Source: Bacillota bacterium (GTDB lineage: Bacteria > Bacillota > Clostridia > Oscillospirales > Acutalibacteraceae). Taken from it: 51,016 bases of DNA. Within the stretch, counting starts at the first letter, position 1; each line of letters starts with the position of its first letter. Below, one piece after another: positions 16,617 to 25,605 of this stretch. The notes beneath the pieces are model-generated. The model worked only from the letters and a program-made list of their open reading frames with translations, had not been told where the DNA came from and ran no database searches. The translations under genes and the position numbers were made by a program. Location of the stretch: contig JAEZFF010000046.1 of assembly GCA_023417635.1 (NCBI GenBank), positions 1-51,016 on the forward strand, in the 5' to 3' direction.

Positions 16617-17534
16617 TTACTTCTTTGATGTCATTCTCGGGTCAAGGGCATCGCGCAGCCCATCGCCGAACAAATTGATGCACAGCACCGTTGCCAAAAT
16701 GCAGAAACCGGCTGGCATCCACATCCACGGGTGGAGGGCGAAATCAACCATATTAGAGCCTTCCTGAACCATATTGCCCCAGCTTGCAAACGGCGGAAGA
16801 ACGCCAACGCCGAGGAACGACATGGTAGACTCCATCAAAATCGTATCACCAACGCCAAGTGTAGCCATAACAATAATCAGTGGGAAAACATTCGGCATGA
16901 TATGTTTAAATATCTTCCGCATAACATGAAGGCCGGTTGCCTCCGTTGCGGACATGTAGTCCATTTCTCGTATGGTAAGCACCTGCCCTCGGAAGAAACG
17001 GCAGACGCCTGCCCAGCCGAGGGATGCCAAAATCAGCATTAGCAAGTAAATTCGTATTCCGGTATCAACCTTGTTATCGGAAAAAATAGCACTGATCATA
17101 ATCAGAATTGGCATGGTCGGCAGCGAAAGCACCACATCAACAACACGCATCATCACTGCATCAACTTTGCCACCGTAATAGCCGGAAATACAGCCGAGGA
17201 ACGTACCGATAAAAAGTTCCACTGCAGTTGCAATCAGGCCAACCATCAGCGACACACGGCCGCCAAGCATCAGCCGTGTGAAAATATCACGCCCGCTGGT
17301 ATCGGTGCCGAGCAAGTGGTCCGCAGAAGGAGCCTGCTTTGCATTCAAAAGGTCCACTTCATTAATATCGTTATATGGAGAAAACAGCGGCCCCACAACG
17401 CAAATAAGTATCATCAAAACAAGAAAAATCAAGCCGATCATCGCAAGCTTGTTCTTTTTCAGTCTGCGAAATGAGATACGCCATGGCGTTTCTACAGTAT
17501 CTTTTTTTATATTTTTTGTTTTGCTCATTTCCAT
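16617..17534 (-). CDS. oppC: Oligopeptide ABC transporter permease OppC
   Basis: A 305-residue permease with about six membrane segments and a cytoplasmic N-terminus. It has the binding-protein-dependent transport EAA loop, seen as EATGLHVMRKIFKHIMPN followed by the PLIIV helix, and an N-terminal periplasmic loop with HLLGTDTSGRDIFTRL that is diagnostic of OppC/DppC. It forms the translocation pore with OppB. Only four bases separate it from oppB. Confidence 0.95.
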   Translation of the reverse strand: MEMSKTKNIKKDTVETPWRISFRRLKKNKLAMIGLIFLVLMILICVVGPLFSPYNDINEVDLLNAKQAPSADHLLGTDTSGRDIFTRLMLGGRVSLMVGLIATAVELFIGTFLGCISGYYGGKVDAVMMRVVDVVLSLPTMPILIMISAIFSDNKVDTGIRIYLLMLILASLGWAGVCRFFRGQVLTIREMDYMSATEATGLHVMRKIFKHIMPNVFPLIIVMATLGVGDTILMESTMSFLGVGVLPPFASWGNMVQEGSNMVDFALHPWMWMPAGFCILATVLCINLFGDGLRDALDPRMTSKK

Positions 17535-17538
17535 GCCC

Positions 17539-18504
17539 TCACTTTAAACGAATTCTCGGGTCTGCCACACTGTACAGGATGTCGGAAATCAAATTTCCAA
17601 GCATGATCAGCAAAGCAAGAAGCATGATGTAACCCATGATGAACATATAATCTCGTTTTGTAATTGATTCAAGGAATATTTTGCCGATACCTGGCCATGC
17701 AAAAACGGTCTCAGTAATCAGCGCACCGGAGAACAGCCCCGGCAGTGCGCCGCCAACAAACGTAACAATCGGAATAGCGGCATTTTTTAAGGCATGCTTG
17801 TAAATAACAACACGCTCCGGCAGTCCTTTTGACTTTGCCGTGCGAACATAGTCCTGATGAACCACTTCAAGCATAGAGGTACGCACATAGCGCATCATCC
17901 CGCCTATGCCTTGCATCGTCAGGCAGATAACCGGTAAAACCATATGCTGTGCAACATCCCCCACATAGGCAGCACCTGTAAAGGTTTGACCTACGGTTGT
18001 CATCCCTTCCAATGGAAGAACAACAAGATCTACTGCAAAAGCCTTCTGCAGCAGCAGAGCAAGGAAAAACGAAGGAAGCGAAATACCGGCAAAAGCAATA
18101 ATTGTAAAAATTACGTCAAATGCGGAATGAACTTTCGTGGCGGAAAGAATACCAATCGGAATCGCGATTGCCATTTCCAAAATGAAAGAGACCAATGACA
18201 GCAGGAACGAATTCCAAATAAAGTTGTGGATTACTGTGGTGACTGGCTGATTATACTGAAAGGAATATCCAAAATCGCCGTGCACCGCGTTTCCTAGCCA
18301 GGTAAAATAACGCTGCCATACTGGCTGATTTAACCCCATAGCAGCTTTCATATCCGCAATCCTCTGCGCTGAAAGCTTTGATGTTCCGAATGCTGCATCA
18401 ATCGCATCACCTGGTATGGATGCAACTAAAGCGAAAACGATAACCGAAACGCCCAACAAAATTGGAATCATAATGAGAAGGCGTCGTATTGTGTACTGTT
18501 TCAT
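17539..18504 (-). CDS. oppB: Oligopeptide ABC transporter permease OppB
   Basis: A 321-residue permease beginning MKQYTIRRLLIMIPILLGVS, the usual OppB/DppB N-terminus. Its EAA-type loop reads RTAKSKGLPERVVIYKHALK. The frame is open to TTG 18522, but ATG 18504 has GGTG at suitable distance and matches the family start, so I use it. It follows oppA after about 110 bases that contain a stem-loop (18566-18588). The binding protein is therefore probably made in excess over the membrane complex. Confidence 0.94.
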   Translation of the reverse strand: MKQYTIRRLLIMIPILLGVSVIVFALVASIPGDAIDAAFGTSKLSAQRIADMKAAMGLNQPVWQRYFTWLGNAVHGDFGYSFQYNQPVTTVIHNFIWNSFLLSLVSFILEMAIAIPIGILSATKVHSAFDVIFTIIAFAGISLPSFFLALLLQKAFAVDLVVLPLEGMTTVGQTFTGAAYVGDVAQHMVLPVICLTMQGIGGMMRYVRTSMLEVVHQDYVRTAKSKGLPERVVIYKHALKNAAIPIVTFVGGALPGLFSGALITETVFAWPGIGKIFLESITKRDYMFIMGYIMLLALLIMLGNLISDILYSVADPRIRLK

Positions 18505-18565
18505 CTTTTTTTCACCGTTCAAGTCCTTTCCTGATATAACGTGCTAAATTGCAGATAAAACCCAC

Positions 18566-18588
18566 GAAAGGGCCTCGTCGGCCCTTTC
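18566..18588 (-). terminator. Intercistronic stem-loop between oppA and oppB
   Basis: Perfect 9-bp stem GAAAGGGCC (18566-18574) and GGCCCTTTC (18580-18588) with a 5-base loop, followed on the minus strand by GTGGGTTTTAT. It may be a partial terminator or a 3' stabiliser that raises oppA messenger over oppBCDF. Confidence 0.65.
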
Positions 18589-18617
18589 CGGAGTTTTATG
18601 CTGTTCGGGAAACTGAT

Positions 18618-20351
18618 TTATTTCAGTTCAATCTGATCGTAGTTGTTATAGAATGGAGTATACGGAGCACTCTTGAAAGTCTTCAAACGGGTATTGTACG
18701 CAATGCAATCGCTGCGCTGATAGATAATGTAGTTCGGCAGATCCTTGTTGATGATCTGGTAGCATTTCGCGTAAGCGGCTTTTCTTGCAGTCTTGTCGGT
18801 AGTAGCAAGAGCTGTCGCATAAGCCTTGTCAAGGTCCTTGTTGGAGTAGCCAAGGTAGTTTTCAGAACCGCCGGTCTTGTAGATATAAGAGTCATCCGGG
18901 TCTGCCTGCATGCCCCAAGCCATGAAGGACATATCATAGGTCAGTTTTGTGAATTTGTTCTGCAGAGTCGGCCAGTCAACATATTCAGCCTGCATGGAAA
19001 TGCCGAGCTGCTTGTAAGACTTAATCATTGCCGGGACAAGAACGTCGGTCACTGCATTGCCTTTGGAAGCGGTAAACATGAACTTAAATTCCTTGCCGTC
19101 TTTCATCAGCTTGCCGCTGCTGTCTTTCTTCCAGCCAGCTTCATTCAGAAGCTGTTCAGCCTTCTTCATGTCATAATCGTAGGTGTTGATGCCTTCGGTT
19201 GTGTAGAGCCAGCTTTCAGCAGTTTGGTTAATGTTCTGTGCATGTGCATAGTCGCCGTAAACTGCTTTGACAACACCTTTACGGTCAATTGCATACAGCA
19301 GAGCCTGGCGAACTTTCTGATCCTGGAAAAGCGGGTTCTTATGGTTCAGACCAACCCAGCCGTAGCCAAGTGTCGGCTGAATCTGCATGTTAACGAATCC
19401 GGCTTTCTGGCCAATCGCAATCTGGTCTGCGTTGCAGGTTACTTCGTCGTCGACATCAACTTCACCAGTTGTAACAGCCTGCATTTCAGCACCCTGCGCA
19501 ACAACCTTGCAGATGATGGTCCCAATCTTCGGAGCACCTTTGTAGAAGTACTTGTTTGCCTTCATGGTTGCACTCTGGCCTTCTTTGTAGTCAGTCAGCG
19601 TGTAAGGGCCATTGGTAATGTAAGTCTTCATATCAACGTTTTTGAAAGCCTTCAGGTCGCCGTGCTTAATGAGTTTGCCATACTTTGCAGTGGAAATCGG
19701 GTATGTGCCGCCCAATGCAAACTGCGCGCTGGAGTTCGGCTTGCTCAGTTTTGCAACAAGCGTTTTGTCATCCGGAGTGGTTATACCGGAAATATTGTCG
19801 GCCTTGCCGTCGTAATATTCCTGTGCACCAACAACATTGTAGTTTACAAGGGAGTTAGATGGGCCGTCATAAGACTTGTCGCAAAGAATCTTGAGGCTGT
19901 TAACATAGTCCTGAATTTTGACCGGAGAGCCGTCAGAATATTTGTCGTCGCCCTTCAGCTTAAATGTATAAGTGAGGCCGTCGCTGGAAACATTCATGGA
20001 AGCTGTGCCGTCAATGAGGTTGCCTTTGTTGTCATTGTCCATAAAAGATGCACCAGAAATCGGAACCGAAACGTGCCAGTCGTCCGCGCTTTCTGCCCAC
20101 AGCTGATTAAACTTGCCGCTCATGTCAGCAACACCAACAATCAGCGTATCCTTTCTCGCTGATACTTTTGCCGGAAGTTTGGAAGGATCCGTAGCCGCAA
20201 TCGTACGGATATCCGTCATGGAAGTAGCTTTGCTGGGAGTTGCTCCCGATGCTGTACCGCTGCTAGCTGCTTTGCCAGTACCGCACGCTGAAAGAAGCAT
20301 GCAGGCTGTAAGCGCAAAGCTTGTTGCTTTCGCTAATTTGCTATGTTTCAT
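18618..20351 (-). CDS. oppA: Oligopeptide-binding lipoprotein OppA
   Basis: A 577-residue solute-binding protein of the SBP_bac_5 type. A lipoprotein signal ends in LLSACG (Cys about 23) and is followed by an Ala/Ser/Thr-rich spacer. Family features include KLKGDDKYSDGSPVKIQDYV, ITNGPYTLTDYKEG and DQKVRQALLYAIDRK, which form part of the peptide-binding cleft. It is tethered to the outer face of the membrane and delivers peptides to OppBC. GTG 20366 is an alternative start; ATG 20351 gives a normal lipoprotein signal. It lies between the FadR-type regulator and oppB, on the same strand. Confidence 0.94.
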   Translation of the reverse strand: MKHSKLAKATSFALTACMLLSACGTGKAASSGTASGATPSKATSMTDIRTIAATDPSKLPAKVSARKDTLIVGVADMSGKFNQLWAESADDWHVSVPISGASFMDNDNKGNLIDGTASMNVSSDGLTYTFKLKGDDKYSDGSPVKIQDYVNSLKILCDKSYDGPSNSLVNYNVVGAQEYYDGKADNISGITTPDDKTLVAKLSKPNSSAQFALGGTYPISTAKYGKLIKHGDLKAFKNVDMKTYITNGPYTLTDYKEGQSATMKANKYFYKGAPKIGTIICKVVAQGAEMQAVTTGEVDVDDEVTCNADQIAIGQKAGFVNMQIQPTLGYGWVGLNHKNPLFQDQKVRQALLYAIDRKGVVKAVYGDYAHAQNINQTAESWLYTTEGINTYDYDMKKAEQLLNEAGWKKDSSGKLMKDGKEFKFMFTASKGNAVTDVLVPAMIKSYKQLGISMQAEYVDWPTLQNKFTKLTYDMSFMAWGMQADPDDSYIYKTGGSENYLGYSNKDLDKAYATALATTDKTARKAAYAKCYQIINKDLPNYIIYQRSDCIAYNTRLKTFKSAPYTPFYNNYDQIELK

Positions 20352-20420
20352 CTCTAAAACACTCACCTTTCTCTTTGTTTAATCTATCGCAGTTCATTAA
20401 AAATGAACGGATATGTAAAA

Positions 20421-21161
20421 TTATAATTCTTTTTCTTCTTTTACGGTTTTTACGGTATGAAAACCGTCTTTGCTGTTCAGTTCGCTGCGAATTTTTGCAA
20501 CAGCGCCGAAATGTTCCTTCATCAGCTTGGTGCACTTGGCGGAATCGCGCTCGCAGATGGACTGGTAAATTGCACGGTGCTCCTGCAGGCACGTTGCAAG
20601 ACGCCCGGGGTACGTAAGGGTTTTCAGCCTCATGTCTTCCATGGTGGTGCCAAGGGTACGCACAAGGCCTGCAATTACCTGGTTTTTCGTTGCCATGGCA
20701 ATGCACTGGTGAAAAAGAATGTCAGCTTTGATGCCGGAGTCACCTCTTTCGAGGCTCTGCTGCATCATAAAAAGAGTCTTTTCTATTTTCATTAAGTCGA
20801 GGCTGTCCGCGCGCTGGCATGCCAGCTCGCCGACCTTGATTTCAAGAATCTCGCGCGCCTCATAAAGATCTTCGAAAAGCTCGCTGTCAAGTTCACGGGG
20901 AATATCGATGGCGGCAAGTATTTTTTCAAGGCACAGGCGGCAAAGAGATGTTCCGCCGTTTTTATGGCGTTCCACAACGCCTTTCGATTCCAGCATAGAA
21001 AGTGCTTCACGAACGGAAGCACGGCTGACGCCGAACTGCTGGGAAAGCTCCGTTTCATTTGGAAGCTTCTGTCCTTCGGCCAGTTTTCCTTCTACAATCA
21101 TGGACTGTATCTGGTTAACAATCTGGTCGCTCACCCGCATGGACCTAATGGCTTGAAACAT
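20421..21161 (-). CDS. FadR/GntR family regulator (FCD domain)
   Basis: A 246-residue regulator with an N-terminal winged helix (residues about 8-70, including ELSQQFGVSRASVREALSML and GVVERHKNGGTSL). A helical FCD ligand domain follows (about 85-230), with the metal-binding histidines typical of the subfamily in ILFHQCIA and LQEHRAI. Ligands of this group are often carboxylates, sometimes with Zn2+. It is the first gene of the opp operon, separated by 69 bases, and probably controls it. A candidate operator, GAAAC-GAAT-GTTTC, lies at 21333-21346 just downstream of the predicted start of transcription. Confidence 0.9.
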   Translation of the reverse strand: MFQAIRSMRVSDQIVNQIQSMIVEGKLAEGQKLPNETELSQQFGVSRASVREALSMLESKGVVERHKNGGTSLCRLCLEKILAAIDIPRELDSELFEDLYEAREILEIKVGELACQRADSLDLMKIEKTLFMMQQSLERGDSGIKADILFHQCIAMATKNQVIAGLVRTLGTTMEDMRLKTLTYPGRLATCLQEHRAIYQSICERDSAKCTKLMKEHFGAVAKIRSELNSKDGFHTVKTVKEEKEL

Positions 21162-21610
21162 ACTGTCCCTCCCGGCGCGCAGACCGCATTAATGTTTTGC
21201 ACTGCTAAAGCGGCTGACATAAACTACTGCTCACACCGGGGACATCAGCCTTGACGAATTGTCTAACTTGTGCCGGAGCGGGCGGCATCTTGTTATTGTA
21301 AAGATGCTCAGAATCAAACGCTGAATTTCCCCGAAACGAATGTTTCATATCGGCATTTAATTTTATGTGTAATTATACCTCTTTGCGCCCGAAAATGCAA
21401 CATTTATTTTAGTTTCTGCATGGTTAAAATTTTGTAAGCATTCTGCACTCCTTTCCTCTGTTACTAGGGAAAATCGTTCTTTCTTTTATAAAAAGGGAAA
21501 CGATGTCTGACGATAAGACGAATTTATTCCTGCGGGGTGACATTCGCCATTTAAACCGCCAAATAATGTAGTATAATAGTTGGTATCAATTCTGAAAAGA
21601 GGTACGCAGC
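21162..21610. promoter_or_regulatory. Divergent promoter region of fadR-opp and pepF
   Basis: This 449-base gap holds two promoters. Minus strand: -35 TTGCAT (21400-21395), 17-base spacer, -10 TATAAT (21377-21372), giving a leader of about 200 nt before the regulator gene. Plus strand: -35 TTTAAA (21550-21555), 16-base spacer, -10 TATAAT (21572-21577), for pepF. The inverted repeat GAAAC/GTTTC at 21333-21346 is a possible FadR-type site. No gene is visible. Confidence 0.6.
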
Positions 21611-23299
21611 ATGAAATTTTCCGAGATGCCATATCAGCGCCCGAATCTTGAAAAAATCCGCAAGGATTACGCACAGATTACCGAGCAGTTTCAAAAGAGC
21701 AGTTCTGCCAGTGAACAGTATCAGCTGATTCTGAAGCACGAGCAGCTGCTTTCCGGTTTCGCCACCATGCAGAGCATTGCCTATATCCGCAACAGTGTCA
21801 ACACGGTTGACCCTTTTTATGAGAAGGAAATTTCCTTCTTTGACACAAACTGCCCTGTAGTAGACAATTATACACATGAGTTTTACGAAGTGGCAGCAAA
21901 GTCGCCTTACAAAGCCGAGTTGGAAAAGAAGACTGGAAAGCTTTTCTTTACCAACCTGGAGCTTTCACTCAAAGCCTACTCCCCCGCTACGATTGACCTG
22001 CAGAAAAGGGAAAACGCCCTTGTAACGGAGTACGAAAAGCTTCTTGCTTCCGCAAAAATTGACTTTGACGGCAAAGTAATGAACCTTTCCGAAATGCAGA
22101 AATACACCATTTCATCCGACCGTGCAACCCGCAAAGACGCATGGACAAAGATTGCCGGGTTCTTTCTTGCAAACAGCAAGCGCTTTGATGAAATCTATGA
22201 CGAGCTGGTCAAAAACCGCACCGAACAGGCACACAAACTGGGCTATAAGAACTATGTGCAGCTTGGTTACGATCGCCTTGGCCGCAACTGCTACGGCCCG
22301 GATGAAGTCAAAGCCTACCGGGAACAGATTGTGCGCGACCTGGTTCCAATGATTACAGACCTGAAAAAGCGCCAGGCAAAACGTCTTGGTCTGCCGGATA
22401 TTAAGTTCTACGACGACGGATGCCTTTTCCCGGATGGCAACCCAGCACCGAAGGGCGGCACGCAGGAACTTGTGAATAAAGCCCAGATGATGTACCGCGA
22501 GATGAACCCGCTTACAGGTGAATTCTTTGACTTCATGAAAGAAAACGAACTGTTCGACCTGGAAAGCAAAAAAGGTAAGGCCGGCGGCGGATACTGCACC
22601 AGCATCTTTGACTACAAGGCGCCGTTTATCTTTTCAAACTTCAACGGAACCGCAGGCGATGTGGAAGTTCTGACGCATGAAGCGGGCCACGCTTTTGCGG
22701 ACTATCTTTCTCGCAATACGCAGATTCTTGAAACAAAGACCCCAACCATGGACGCGGCCGAAACACATTCCATGTCGATGGAGCTGTTCTCCCGCCCGTG
22801 GGACAATCTTTTCTTCGGCAGTGAAGCGGAAAAGTTTCACCAATACCAGCTGGAAGCCGCACTTGACTTTATCCCGTACGGCAGCCTCGTCGACCATTTC
22901 CAGACGGAAATGTACGAACATCCCGAGCTTACCCCGGACGAGCGCAAACAGACCTGGCTGAAACTGGAGCACCTCTACCGCCCGTGGATTGACTTTGACA
23001 ATCTCCCGTTCTTCAGCGTAGGCGGCGGTTACCAGCGCCAGCACCATATCTATTCTTTCCCGCTGTACTATATTGATTACTGCCTTGCACAGACTACGGC
23101 TTTGGAATTCTGGTCTGCTTCCGAAAAAGACTGGAAAGAAGCCTTCTCACGCTACCTGACTTTTGCGAAAGCCGGCGGCACCAAAACGTACGTTGACCTC
23201 GTAAAATCAGCAGGCCTTGAGCTTCCGTTCCAAAATGGATGCATTAAGAAGCTCTGTGAGGAAATCAACGCTTATTTGGAAGCCCACCATCAACTGTGA
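21611..23299 (+). CDS. pepF: M3 family oligoendopeptidase (PepF type)
   Basis: A 562-residue zinc endopeptidase of the M3 family, which cleaves short cytoplasmic peptides. The zinc site HEAGH is at residues 356-360, and the downstream glutamate ligand region reads TMDAAETHSMSMELF. The substrate loop GGGYQRQHHIYSFPLYYIDY near residue 475 is typical of the family. The length is normal for the shorter PepF branch. A consensus promoter lies 34 bases upstream, with AGAGGT before the ATG. Its position divergent from the opp operon fits a peptide-utilisation role: import by Opp, cleavage by PepF. That link is inference. Confidence 0.94.
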   Translation: MKFSEMPYQRPNLEKIRKDYAQITEQFQKSSSASEQYQLILKHEQLLSGFATMQSIAYIRNSVNTVDPFYEKEISFFDTNCPVVDNYTHEFYEVAAKSPYKAELEKKTGKLFFTNLELSLKAYSPATIDLQKRENALVTEYEKLLASAKIDFDGKVMNLSEMQKYTISSDRATRKDAWTKIAGFFLANSKRFDEIYDELVKNRTEQAHKLGYKNYVQLGYDRLGRNCYGPDEVKAYREQIVRDLVPMITDLKKRQAKRLGLPDIKFYDDGCLFPDGNPAPKGGTQELVNKAQMMYREMNPLTGEFFDFMKENELFDLESKKGKAGGGYCTSIFDYKAPFIFSNFNGTAGDVEVLTHEAGHAFADYLSRNTQILETKTPTMDAAETHSMSMELFSRPWDNLFFGSEAEKFHQYQLEAALDFIPYGSLVDHFQTEMYEHPELTPDERKQTWLKLEHLYRPWIDFDNLPFFSVGGGYQRQHHIYSFPLYYIDYCLAQTTALEFWSASEKDWKEAFSRYLTFAKAGGTKTYVDLVKSAGLELPFQNGCIKKLCEEINAYLEAHHQL

Positions 23300-23323
23300 T
23301 TCCCACATTTTTAAATGAAAATA

Positions 23324-23363
23324 CGCCTTCGGCACATAAATTCATGCCGGAGGCGCCTTTTTT
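23324..23363. terminator. Terminator between pepF and the flavodiiron gene
   Basis: Stem CGCCTTCGGCA (23324-23334) with TGCCGGAGGCG (23345-23355), one G-U pair, followed by CCTTTTTT. It is strong on the plus strand and may also serve the convergent gene. Confidence 0.8.
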
Positions 23364-23381
23364 ATTTATCTCTGTTTTTGC

Positions 23382-24587
23382 TCAGCCTTTCACCGACGCC
23401 GCCACTGCATCGGCGAAAGCATTCAGTTCCGCTGATTTTCCAGAACCGAGGGCGGATTTCAATGACAGTTTCTGCCCCAGCACACTGCAGTCTTTCATCT
23501 CTTCTGTTACAAACTTCTGCATCAGAGAGCCGACCATGCAGGCCCATGTGCCGTTTTCCAAAATGGCAAATGTACGGTGCTGCAGATTCAGCGCTTTCAT
23601 ATCGTCTAAATAGGCATGCATTGGCGGAAAAATACCGAGGTTATAGGTTACAGAAGCCAGCACAATATGGCTCAGGCGGAAGCTTTCAGAAATAAGGTAC
23701 GAAACATGTGTGCTGGAAACATCAAACATTTCCACATTGGGGACACCGCGTTCCACAAGCGCCGCAGCCAGAACCTCAGCAGCGCTTTCCGTGTTGCCGT
23801 ACATGGAGGCATACACGATGAGGGCACCTTTTTCTTCCGGTTCATAGCGGCTCCAGCGGTCGTACTTTTCCATATACCAGCCAATGTTGGAGCGCCAGAC
23901 CGGCCCATGCAGCGGGCAGATTGTTTTAAGATTCAGCCCGGCAGTCTTTTTCAGAAGCATTTGCACCTGCCTGCCGTATTTGCCGACGATGTTGGTGTAG
24001 TAGCGCCGTGCTTCACCAAGCCATTCATGCTCAAAATCCACTTCGTCGTTAAACAGATGGCCGTTCAGCGCGCCGAAGGTACCGAACGTATCCGCCGAGA
24101 ACAAAGTTCCGGTCGTTTCATCGAACGTAACCATCACTTCCGGCCAATGAACCATCGGTGCTAAAATAAACTTCACCGTGTGCTTTCCAAAGCAGCGGGT
24201 GTCACCCTCTTTGACGGCCTCTGTTTTTCCTTCCGTCGGTAAACCGAACTGCAGCAGCATTTTTGCCGCCATGGCCGTGCAAAGGATTTTCACATCCGGC
24301 CACCTGCGCAGAATTTCGCCGACCGAAGCCGCATGATCCGGTTCCACATGCTGAACCACAAGAAAATCGAGCTTCCTTCCGGCAAGCACTGCCTCTGTAT
24401 TTTCAAGAAACTGACGGCCAACCGACCAGTCTGCCGTATCAAAAAGAACTGTCTTTTCATCAAGAAGCAGATAGGAATTGTAAGAAATACCCTGAGGGAT
24501 GGGGTGAATATTCTCAAACAGTGCCAGGCGGTGATCATCCGCACCTACCCAATATAAATCGTCCTGAACTTTGCGCACGCATTCCAT
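23382..24587 (-). CDS. A-type flavoprotein / flavodiiron protein (FprA family)
   Basis: A 401-residue two-domain protein that reduces O2 to water and/or NO to N2O in anaerobes. The N-terminal metallo-beta-lactamase-like domain carries the diiron ligands H80-x-E82-x-D84-H85 (QHVEPDHAAS), H in PMVHWPEVM, D in SADTFG, and H in CPLHGPVW. The C-terminal flavodoxin domain begins about residue 253 with IVYASMYGNTESAAE, which binds FMN. No rubredoxin or reductase fusion is present, so electrons must come from separate proteins. The frame is open to 24617, but ATG 24587 has AAGGAGG nine bases upstream. It has its own promoter at 24642-24670. Confidence 0.95.
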   Translation of the reverse strand: MECVRKVQDDLYWVGADDHRLALFENIHPIPQGISYNSYLLLDEKTVLFDTADWSVGRQFLENTEAVLAGRKLDFLVVQHVEPDHAASVGEILRRWPDVKILCTAMAAKMLLQFGLPTEGKTEAVKEGDTRCFGKHTVKFILAPMVHWPEVMVTFDETTGTLFSADTFGTFGALNGHLFNDEVDFEHEWLGEARRYYTNIVGKYGRQVQMLLKKTAGLNLKTICPLHGPVWRSNIGWYMEKYDRWSRYEPEEKGALIVYASMYGNTESAAEVLAAALVERGVPNVEMFDVSSTHVSYLISESFRLSHIVLASVTYNLGIFPPMHAYLDDMKALNLQHRTFAILENGTWACMVGSLMQKFVTEEMKDCSVLGQKLSLKSALGSGKSAELNAFADAVAASVKG

Positions 24588-24641
24588 TTTGGATTTCCTC
24601 CTTGTGTACGGCTGCATTCAAAGAAGCCGCCGCCGACTATT

Positions 24642-24670
24642 ATTTTAGCGCAGCCGTTTTTTCCTGTAAA
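24642..24670 (-). promoter_or_regulatory. Promoter of the flavodiiron gene
   Basis: Minus strand: -35 TTTACA (24670-24665), 17-base spacer, -10 TAAAAT (24647-24642). Confidence 0.65.
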
Positions 24671-24855
24671 GAGGCAATTGCCTTTTTTCTGGCCTTTTCG
24701 CCCAGTGACCGGTACAATTAAAATTTTATAGTAATAGCCGTGCGTTACCGTCAATTCTTCCAGCGTACCTCTTTTCAAGATACAGTCGCCGATGCAGTTT
24801 TTAAAGCTGTTTTGGTAGGACCCCCACTCAGCACCGCAGCACCATACAATAGCGT

Positions 24856-25146
24856 TCACCGGTAATACTCCAGCACACGGCGAAGGCGGTTACGCGCTTT
24901 TTTCAAGTGCCGGCTGACTGTAGCAGCCGTGATGCCAAGATACTTGGCAGTTTCCGCCTGGCTAAAGCCGCGGGCGTAATACAGCGCCACACATTCTTTT
25001 TGGCGGCTGGTCAGTTCCCCCGCCGCCGCCCTTTTCAGTGCGCAGAGCATTTTTTCCCGTGCTTTGTCTTCAGGTTCCGGTTCTTCGTTCACTGCGGCTG
25101 GCTGCACCACCATTCGTTCCAGGCTCAAGACTCTGTTCCGGCTCAC
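24856..25146 (-). CDS. Small sigma-70 region-4-like DNA-binding protein
   Basis: A 96-residue protein whose C-terminal half (about 44-92) is a sigma region-4/LuxR-type helix-turn-helix: LTSRQKECVALYYARGFSQ, then AETAKYLGITAATVSRHLKKA, then RNRLRRVL. The N-terminal half is acidic and shows no region 2, so it cannot be a complete sigma factor. It may act as an anti-/co-sigma or an activator such as the ArpU-like phage proteins. The GTG start at 25146 has a strong GGGGAG six bases upstream, inside the preceding gene, giving a 77-base out-of-frame overlap. Expression is probably under the XRE repressor encoded divergently. Confidence 0.75.
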   Translation of the reverse strand: MSRNRVLSLERMVVQPAAVNEEPEPEDKAREKMLCALKRAAAGELTSRQKECVALYYARGFSQAETAKYLGITAATVSRHLKKARNRLRRVLEYYR

Positions 25147-25345
25147 CCTGTTCTCCCCTTTCCAGCAGAAAGCGCCCCGTATGCAGGCACTCGAGATACA
25201 TTGTGTACAACATAGAGATTCTGCGGTACATTAAAATGGCGTCTTCCCCCGTAAGCCCTTTCAGTTTCTGGCGGAGCGCCGCCGCATGGCTTTTCAGTGT
25301 CTCCGCTTCCCGCAGATACTGCATTCCCCAACTACTGTAATCCAT
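25070..25345 (-). CDS. Small helical protein, partner of the sigma-like protein
   Basis: A 91-residue protein, helical over about residues 5-65 (QYLREAETLKSHAAALRQKL, then the MYRRISMLYTMYLECLHTGR stretch), with a low-complexity Gly/Ser/Arg tail. ATG 25345 has AAGGAGG nine bases upstream, a strong site. Its last 25 codons overlap the next gene in another frame, and the tail's odd composition is explained by that overlap. I recognise no family. The pairing and overlap suggest a stoichiometric partner of the sigma-like protein, perhaps supplying the missing polymerase contact. The promoter region carries the operator at 25369-25381. Confidence 0.65.
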   Translation of the reverse strand: MDYSSWGMQYLREAETLKSHAAALRQKLKGLTGEDAILMYRRISMLYTMYLECLHTGRFLLERGEQGEPEQSLEPGTNGGAASRSERRTGT

Positions 25346-25368
25346 TTGCTGAAACCTCCTTCACTTAT

Positions 25369-25381
25369 ACACATAATGTGT
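25369..25381. promoter_or_regulatory. XRE operator at the sigma-like operon promoter
   Basis: Perfect palindrome ACACATAATGTGT with a single central base, located 24 bases upstream of ATG 25345. It overlaps the likely -10 region (TATAAG in the minus strand). It is of the same type as the site at 25550-25562. Confidence 0.65.
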
Positions 25382-25541
25382 AGCTAAAAGGTAAAGTTTT
25401 TTTGTGGCGCCATTTTCCGGTGCTACGTTTTTTATAGTAGCATCAAATTTCATGCAGTACAAGCATTTTCCGGGACATTTCTGTCTTTTAGCGAAGAAAG
25501 AGTCATAAAATGGACTCTGCAAACTCAAATATTTTTCAAGG

Positions 25542-25570
25542 TTGAATAAACACAATTTGTGTGATATAAT
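25542..25570 (+). promoter_or_regulatory. Promoter and operator of the XRE-ImmA operon
   Basis: -35 TTGAAT (25542-25547), 17-base spacer, -10 TATAAT (25565-25570). The spacer contains the perfect palindrome ACACAATTTGTGT (25550-25562), suited to autorepression. The rest of the 260-base gap (25382-25541) shows nothing further. Confidence 0.75.
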
Positions 25571-25605
25571 AGCCGCAGAAAGAAAGAAGGAAAGAGGTAC
25601 ACCCT

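Noticed and set aside
18549..20162. Long plus-strand frame of 537 codons
   Set aside because: It is entirely antisense to oppA, whose domains, lipoprotein signal and ribosome site are clear. The antisense product has no family features.
24545..24859. Minus-strand frame of 104 codons between the sigma-like gene and the flavodiiron gene
   Set aside because: It overlaps the start of the flavodiiron gene and contains that gene's consensus promoter (24642-24670). It has no ribosome site or recognisable protein pattern.
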